Assembly (NCBI GenBank): GCA_963800215.1
Contig: CAWCZY010000004.1
Coordinates: forward strand, 62,001-126,000
From: JAJPKK01 sp963800215
GTDB lineage: Bacteria; Pseudomonadota; Alphaproteobacteria; Rhizobiales; Xanthobacteraceae
DNA length: 64,000 nucleotides
Direction: 5' to 3'
Part shown: one piece after another, positions 59,745-64,000 of the stretch
Layout: every line of letters begins with the position of its first letter
Numbering within the stretch: position 1 is the first letter of the stretch
Translations under genes and position numbers: made by a program
Notes under the pieces: model-generated
Seen by the model: only the letters and a program-made list of their open reading frames with translations
The model's database searches: none
Told to the model about the DNA's origin: nothing

Positions 59745-60150
59745 TCCGGTCTGCCCGAAAACGGGGGCACCGATGCAACGCGGGGTGCGCCCCATGACCC
59801 TCGAATACAAGGGCGCGAGCGCAGTCTTCGATATGCCGGGCTGGTACTGCGGCCGGTCTGAGGAGAGCATTCATAGCGGCGAGGACATGAAGGTATCCGA
59901 TCGCGCCCTCAACCGGCTCAAGGCGGTGACCGAAGGTCTGCCGACGCCGGAGGAGATCAAGCGCATTCGCACCAAGCTGGGGCTGACCCAGGAGGCTGCG
60001 GGTGAGTTGATCGGAGGCGGCCCGCGCGCATTCCAAAAATACGAGGCGGGCGACCTCTTGCCGAGTCGCGCGATCAGCAGCGCCCTCGCGTTGCTCGACC
60101 ACGACCCGACATCACTGTCCGTCCTTCATGCGCGCCGTCACGCCGGCTGA
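59737..60150 (+). CDS. mqsA: MqsA-type antitoxin
   Basis: 137 residues with the two-domain plan of MqsA. The N-terminal toxin-binding part has NPVCPKTGAPMQRGVRPMTL, FDMPGWYCGRSEESIHSGED; the C-terminal XRE helix-turn-helix is IKRIRTKLGLTQEAAGELIG, GGPRAFQKYEAGDLLPSRAI. E. coli MqsA binds zinc through two CxxC pairs; here only one Cys of each pair remains (C6 and C38), a variant I associate with alphaproteobacterial members, which may not bind zinc. The conserved NxxR recognition region is represented by GPRAFQKYE. It should repress the palindrome at 59400-59418. Clean frame. Confidence 0.85.
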   Translation: MNNPVCPKTGAPMQRGVRPMTLEYKGASAVFDMPGWYCGRSEESIHSGEDMKVSDRALNRLKAVTEGLPTPEEIKRIRTKLGLTQEAAGELIGGGPRAFQKYEAGDLLPSRAISSALALLDHDPTSLSVLHARRHAG

Positions 60151-60189
60151 CCCGATCATTCGGTAAGCCAGCTGCGCGCCGGCGATCCC

Positions 60190-61080
60190 TTATGCCGCCG
60201 CCGCCTTCCCCTTGGGCTGCACTTCGGCGGAATAGTCGTCCATCAATTGCCTGGTGATGGCGCCGGGCTTGAAATTCCACTGGGCGATCTCCGACACCGC
60301 CGTGACTTCCGCCGCGGTGCCGGTGATGAAGCATTCCGAGAAGCCGGGCAATTCGTCGGGCAGGATGCGCCGCTCGACCACCTCGATGCCGCGGCGGCGG
60401 GCGAGGTCGACGGCGGTGCGGCGCGTGATGCCGTCGAGGAAGCAGTCGGCGGTCGGGGTGTGGATGCGGCCGTCCTTGATGAAGAAGATGTTGGCCCCGG
60501 TGCATTCGGCGACCCGGCCTTCCCAGTCGAGCATCATCGCGTCGGCATAGCCGCGCCGCTCCGCCCGGTGCTTGGAGATGGTGCAGATCATGTAGAGCCC
60601 GGCGGCCTTGGCGAGGCAGGGTATGGTGCGCGGATCGGGCCGGCGGTATTCGGCGAGGTCGAGACGGATGCCCTTGAGGCGCTCGGCCGGGTCGAAATAG
60701 CTCGGCCATTCCCAAGCGGCGATGGCGAGGTGGATCCGGTTGTGCTGCGCCGACACGCCGAGCTGTTCGGAACCGCGCCACGCAATCGGTCGGACATAGG
60801 CGTCCTTCTGGCCGCTCTTCTCGACCACCAGGCGTTTGGCGGCGTCGATCTCCGCGACGCTGTAGGGGATCTCGAAGTCGAGCATGGCGGCGGAGCGCAC
60901 CAAGCGCTCGGAATGCTCGGTGCCCTTGAAGATCACGCCGTTATAGGCGCGCTCGCCTTCGAACACGGCACTCGCATAATGCAGGCCATGGGTGAGGATA
61001 TGGACGTTCGCCTCCGGACCGGGCACCAGCTTGCCGTCGAACCAGATCATGCCTTCCATTTGATCGAAGGGCACCGCCAT
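60190..61080 (-). CDS. ilvE: Branched-chain amino acid aminotransferase
   Basis: 296 residues from ATG 61080 after GGAGGAACG. Class IV PLP aminotransferase: MIWFDGKLVPGPEANVHILT, GLHYASAVFEGERAYNGVIF, KDAYVRPIAWRGSEQLGVSA, the PLP lysine in LAKAAGLYMICTISKHRAER, RVAECTGANIFFIKDGRIHT and FLDGITRRTAVDLARRRGIE. It catalyses the last step of Leu, Ile and Val synthesis with 2-oxoglutarate. Divergent from petP (192 bases), an order common in Hyphomicrobiales. Clean frame. Confidence 0.92.
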   Translation of the reverse strand: MAVPFDQMEGMIWFDGKLVPGPEANVHILTHGLHYASAVFEGERAYNGVIFKGTEHSERLVRSAAMLDFEIPYSVAEIDAAKRLVVEKSGQKDAYVRPIAWRGSEQLGVSAQHNRIHLAIAAWEWPSYFDPAERLKGIRLDLAEYRRPDPRTIPCLAKAAGLYMICTISKHRAERRGYADAMMLDWEGRVAECTGANIFFIKDGRIHTPTADCFLDGITRRTAVDLARRRGIEVVERRILPDELPGFSECFITGTAAEVTAVSEIAQWNFKPGAITRQLMDDYSAEVQPKGKAAAA

Positions 61081-61263
61081 GGTCGTTCCTCCGGTTGGGC
61101 CCGGTGTTCCGGTCGCCCGTTGCTTTGCGTCGCGCTTCAAGTCTCGATATGGTTACGCCGCGATGAGAGCGCCATTGCGCGTAGGATGCGACGATCGCCG
61201 AATTCGTGTCGGCGCGCACGTTCCTTTCGCGAAACACGGAATCAAGGTAACAAAACAAAAAAA

Positions 61264-61284
61264 TATGTCAACATGGCTGACATA
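61264..61284. promoter_or_regulatory. Palindrome overlapping the petP start codon, putative MarR operator
   Basis: TATGTCA-ACATGGC-TGACATA has 7-bp arms with a 7-base spacer, and the spacer contains the petP ATG (61273). The length suits a MarR dimer. A bound repressor would block initiation of petP itself. The preceding bases (61245-61263) are A-rich and may hold the ribosome site or promoter. Confidence 0.5.
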
Positions 61285-61803
61285 AATTTGACCGCACCCG
61301 TGGCGGCAGGGGAGGCCAGGCACAAGGCGGAGCCTGTCTGGGACCTGATCGAGCTTTTGTTTTTTGCCTACCGCGATTTCGTCGGCGACGCCGACGAGGT
61401 GCTGGCCCGGCTCGGCTTTGGGCGCGCGCATCACCGTGTCCTGCACTTCGTCAATCGCAATCCCGGCATGAAGGTCGCCGAGCTTCTCGACATTTTGCGG
61501 ATCACCAAGCAGTCGCTCGGGCGCGTGCTCAAGCAGCTCATCGACGAAGGCTATGTGGAGCAGAAGGAAGGCGCCACCGACCGCCGGCAGCGGCTGTTGT
61601 TCGTGACCGCGACGGGCGAGGCGCTGGCGCTCAAGCTCGCCGGGCTGCAGAGCGTGCGCATCGGCCGCGCGCTCGCCGGCGCGGGCTATGGCGATCACGA
61701 CATGGCGCGGCGGTTCCTGATCGCGATGCTCGACCCCGGGCAGCGCGACGGCGTGCTTCGCCTGATCGACGGCGCCGATCCCGCGCGCCGCCGGCGGCTG
61801 TGA
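61273..61803 (+). CDS. petP: MarR family regulator, PetP type
   Basis: 176 residues: AEPVWDLIELLFFAYRDFVG, DEVLARLGFGRAHHRVLHFV, NRNPGMKVAELLDILRITKQ, SLGRVLKQLIDEGYVEQKEG and ATDRRQRLLFVTATGEALAL. This is the winged helix of MarR proteins with recognition helix ITKQSLGRVLKQL and the DRRQR wing. Its position in front of an OmpR-type regulator matches petPR of Rhodobacter capsulatus, where the pair affects cytochrome bc1 expression. It starts within a palindrome (61264-61284), suggesting autoregulation. Clean frame, seven bases before petR. Confidence 0.85.
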   Translation: MADINLTAPVAAGEARHKAEPVWDLIELLFFAYRDFVGDADEVLARLGFGRAHHRVLHFVNRNPGMKVAELLDILRITKQSLGRVLKQLIDEGYVEQKEGATDRRQRLLFVTATGEALALKLAGLQSVRIGRALAGAGYGDHDMARRFLIAMLDPGQRDGVLRLIDGADPARRRRL

Positions 61804-61810
61804 GGCGGCG

Positions 61811-62524
61811 ATGGCCCCGCTCGCCTCCGCACAGCTTCCCGACAATGCCCCGCATCTCCTCGTGGTCGACGACGACCGCCGCATTCGCGACTTGCTGTCG
61901 CGCTTCCTGCGCGCCGAAGGCTATCGCGTCACCACCGCCGATGCGGTAGCGGATGCCCGCGCCAAGCTCGACGGGCTGAGCTTCGATCTCCTGATTCTCG
62001 ACGTCACCATGCCCGGAGAAACCGGCTTCGAATTCGCGAAATCGCTGCGGACGCGATCCACCGTGCCGATCCTGATGCTCACCGCGCGGGCGGAAAAGGA
62101 GAGCCGGATCGCGGGCCTCGAAATCGGCGCCGACGATTACGTGGCCAAGCCCTTCGAGCCGCGCGAATTGTCGCTGCGCATCGCCAACATCCTCAAGCGG
62201 CTGCAGCCGGCGCCGCCGCCCGCGCCGGCGGAAACGGTGCGGTTCGGGCCGTTCCTGTTTCATCTCGTGCGCGGCGAACTGCGGCGCGGCGAAGAGATGG
62301 TGCATCTCACCGACCGCGAGAAGGACATGCTGCGGCTGCTGGCGGCGGAACCCGGCGCGACGGTGCCGCGCCTCGCCTTGACCGGCAACGGCGCCGCCGC
62401 CGGCGAACGCGCGGTCGACGTGCAGGTCAACCGGCTGCGCCGCAAGATCGAGAACGATCCCGCCAATCCGCTGTTCGTGCAGACCGTGCGCGGCATCGGC
62501 TACCGCCTGGTGGTGCAGCCATGA
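61811..62524 (+). CDS. petR: OmpR-family response regulator, PetR type
   Basis: 237 residues. Receiver domain: HLLVVDDDRRIRDLLSRFLR, the phosphoacceptor Asp64 in LLILDVTMPGETGFEFAKSL, the Thr in PILMLTARAEKESRIAGLEI and Lys in GADDYVAKPFEPRELSLRIA. Winged-helix output: LTDREKDMLRLLAAEPGATV, ERAVDVQVNRLRRKIENDPA and LFVQTVRGIGYRLVV. Its stop overlaps the ATG of the kinase gene (ATGA), so regulator and sensor are translated together. Clean frame. Confidence 0.92.
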   Translation: MAPLASAQLPDNAPHLLVVDDDRRIRDLLSRFLRAEGYRVTTADAVADARAKLDGLSFDLLILDVTMPGETGFEFAKSLRTRSTVPILMLTARAEKESRIAGLEIGADDYVAKPFEPRELSLRIANILKRLQPAPPPAPAETVRFGPFLFHLVRGELRRGEEMVHLTDREKDMLRLLAAEPGATVPRLALTGNGAAAGERAVDVQVNRLRRKIENDPANPLFVQTVRGIGYRLVVQP

Positions 62525-63909
62525 CCAGCCTCGACATCGGGATGTCGCGGCTGCGCACGGCGGCGGGCCGCTTCTATGATGGCTGGGCGCGCGTCGACCG
62601 CTGGGTCAAGGGCCTGCTGCCCAAGGGACTCTACGCGCGCGCCCTCCTCATCATCATCGCGCCGATGGTGATCCTGCAGTCGGTGGTCGCCTTCGTGTTC
62701 ATGGAGCGGCACTGGAACACGGTGACGCGCCGGCTGTCGGCGGCGGTGACCCAGGACATCGCCGCCCTGATCGATCTGCGCAAGCTGCTGCCCCCGGAGC
62801 GCGACAATGCGGCGCTGCGCCGGATCGCCCAGGAGCGGCTCGGGCTGGCGGTCGATTTCCTCCCCGTCAACGAGATGCCGCCGATCGGGCCGAAGCCGTT
62901 CTTCTCGCTGCTCGACCAGGCGCTCTCCGAGGAGGTGCGCAAGCAGATCGGCCGGCCGTTCTGGATCGACACGGTGGGACGCTCGAACCTCGTCGAGCTG
63001 CGCATCCAGCTCGACGACGCCGTCATGCGCGTGTTCGCGCGCCGCAGCGCCGCCTACGCGTCGAATTCGGAGATCTTCCTGCTGTGGATGGTGGGCACCT
63101 CGCTGGTGCTGATCACCGTCGCGATCCTGTTCCTGCGCAACCAGATCCGCCCGATCCTGCGGCTCGCCGATGCGGTCGAGGGCTTCGGCAAGGGCCGCGA
63201 GGTGCCGGATTTCCGTCCCCGCGGAGCCCAGGAGGTGCGCCGCGCCGCTTCCGCCTTCATCGAGATGAAATCGCGGGTCGAGCGCACCATCGAGCAGCGC
63301 ACCACCATGCTGGCCGGGGTGTCCCACGATCTGCGCACCGTCCTGACGCGCTTCAAGCTCGAGCTCGCTCTGATCGGCGACAGCCCCGAGGTCGACGCGA
63401 TGAAAAAGGACATCGACGAGATGAGCCGTATGCTCGAGGCCTATCTCGCCTTCGCGCGCGGCGATGCCGGCGAGCAGTCCGAGGCGACCGACATGGCGGC
63501 GTTCCTCGAAGAGCTCAGGGCCGATGCCGAGCGCCATGGCCACAAGACGGCGGCGAACTTCCACGGCTATCCCGTCGTCACCGTGCGCCCCAACGCGTTC
63601 AAGCGCTGCCTCGCCAACCTCGTCTCCAATGCCGCGCGGTTTGCCTCCTCGATCGAGATCACCGGCCAGCGCAACCACCGCTATCTCACCATCACCGTCG
63701 ACGATGACGGCTCCGGCATTCCCATGCATCTGCGCGAAGAAGTGTTCAAGCCGTTCCTGCGGCTCGACGACGCCCGCAACCAGGACGAGGGCGGCAGCGG
63801 CCTCGGCCTCGCGATCGCGCGCGACATCGCCCGCTCCCATGGCGGCGACATCACCCTCGGCGACAGCCCGCTGGGCGGCCTGCGCGCGACCGTGCGGGTG
63901 CCGGTGTAG
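62521..63909 (+). CDS. Membrane sensor histidine kinase (partner of PetR)
   Basis: 462 residues, full length. First membrane helix LLIIIAPMVILQSVVAFVFM (about 43-62), a periplasmic domain of about 120 residues, second helix IFLLWMVGTSLVLITVAILF, then HAMP (RNQIRPILRLADAVEGFGKG). The phosphoacceptor is His269 in MLAGVSHDLRTVLTRFKLEL. ATP-binding boxes: N-box CLANLVSNAARFAS, G1 ITVDDDGSGIP, F-box VFKPFLRLDDARN and G2 GGSGLGLAIARDIARSHGG. This is the EnvZ-like arrangement. The signal is unknown; being encoded with petR and petP suggests redox or envelope sensing. Clean frame; ends 37 bases before a family A hairpin. Confidence 0.92.
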   Translation: MTSLDIGMSRLRTAAGRFYDGWARVDRWVKGLLPKGLYARALLIIIAPMVILQSVVAFVFMERHWNTVTRRLSAAVTQDIAALIDLRKLLPPERDNAALRRIAQERLGLAVDFLPVNEMPPIGPKPFFSLLDQALSEEVRKQIGRPFWIDTVGRSNLVELRIQLDDAVMRVFARRSAAYASNSEIFLLWMVGTSLVLITVAILFLRNQIRPILRLADAVEGFGKGREVPDFRPRGAQEVRRAASAFIEMKSRVERTIEQRTTMLAGVSHDLRTVLTRFKLELALIGDSPEVDAMKKDIDEMSRMLEAYLAFARGDAGEQSEATDMAAFLEELRADAERHGHKTAANFHGYPVVTVRPNAFKRCLANLVSNAARFASSIEITGQRNHRYLTITVDDDGSGIPMHLREEVFKPFLRLDDARNQDEGGSGLGLAIARDIARSHGGDITLGDSPLGGLRATVRVPV

Positions 63910-63945
63910 GGCGGGCCAATTGTTCGCAATAATGCGCGAATGAAT

Positions 63946-63967
63946 CCCTCCCCGTCTTCGGGGAGGG
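63946..63967. repeat. Repeat family A hairpin, probable terminator
   Basis: CCCTCCCCG-TCTT-CGGGGAGGG with 9-bp perfect arms, 37 bases after the kinase stop; the same element as 3506-3527 with a different loop. The remaining bases to 64000 hold no supported feature. Confidence 0.65.
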
Positions 63968-64000
63968 CAGGATTCTTGCTTCCCACAGAAGCGCCGCCGG

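Noticed and set aside
1..64000. CRISPR arrays, rRNA and tRNA genes, prophage or integrative element
   Set aside because: No regularly spaced direct repeats, no tRNA-like cloverleaf with TTCGA loop that I could find, and no integrase, capsid or conjugation genes. The toxin-antitoxin pairs and one insertion sequence alone do not define an island.

Overview
This is a GC-rich chromosomal stretch of an alphaproteobacterium, most likely a member of the Hyphomicrobiales (Rhizobiales) close to the Bradyrhizobiaceae/Xanthobacteraceae. The evidence is the gene content and order: the lipid A/Kdo block lpxK-waaA-LPLAT-DUF4170-cysQ-like-pmbA with a DUF2093 gene beside it, a DUF6101 gene, gstI divergent from glnII (class II glutamine synthetase), ilvE divergent from petP-petR-kinase, and four families of dispersed palindromic extragenic repeats like those common in Bradyrhizobium and Rhodopseudomonas. 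No rRNA, tRNA, CRISPR array, phage module or replication origin was found.

Layout. 0-1.5 kb: an ATP-grasp protein cut by the window edge, then a VapBC-type toxin-antitoxin pair with a readable promoter/operator. 1.7-4.5 kb: a Tat-exported sulfatase convergent with a protease-dead HtrA-like PDZ protein. 4.7-16.1 kb: a candidate catabolic island. On the minus strand it has an FAD monooxygenase, a molybdenum hydroxylase large subunit, an HpaI-type aldolase, an HpaH-type hydratase and an Ldh-family dehydrogenase. Divergent from these are a UbiD-type decarboxylase and a three-gene NitT/TauT-type ABC importer. 16.1-18.4 kb: patatin, a phosphotransferase and an alpha/beta-hydrolase remnant. 18.7-25.6 kb: a Tlde1/DUF2778 L,D-transpeptidase-like protein, purD, xseA, a dienelactone-hydrolase-like protein, an NHL-repeat protein and DUF2093. 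25.6-32.1 kb: a decayed HigB with HigA, then the lipid A/Kdo block. 32.3-33.9 kb: the DUF6101 gene with an IS630-family element inserted exactly at its stop codon. 34-46 kb: housekeeping genes (ubiA, rsmE, RNase T2, rlmJ, cspA, an outer-membrane barrel, a FolM-like SDR, uvrC, pgsA, moaD, moaE, prmB). 46-49 kb: a streptogramin-lyase-like propeller and an exported amidohydrolase. 48.8-51.5 kb: a nitrogen block with glutaminase, gstI and glnII behind a good sigma-54 promoter. 51.6-58.2 kb: FAD monooxygenase and TetR, a MacAB-like export system and a Sel1/TPR protein. 58.5-64 kb: a periplasmic binding protein, an MqsRA toxin-antitoxin pair with a perfect palindromic operator, ilvE, petP, petR and a histidine kinase.

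Read quality matters here. Many genes between 11.6 and 57.1 kb, including essential ones (purD, lpxK, waaA, uvrC, rsmE), are split into two or more frames that together spell a complete family member. I count about 55 such breaks. About 47 are one base too many and about 8 are one base too few. This looks like insertion-prone sequencing or assembly error, not mass pseudogenisation, so these genes are annotated as whole CDSs with the frame changes stated. Genes before 11.6 kb, from 46 to 55.8 kb and after 57.2 kb read cleanly.
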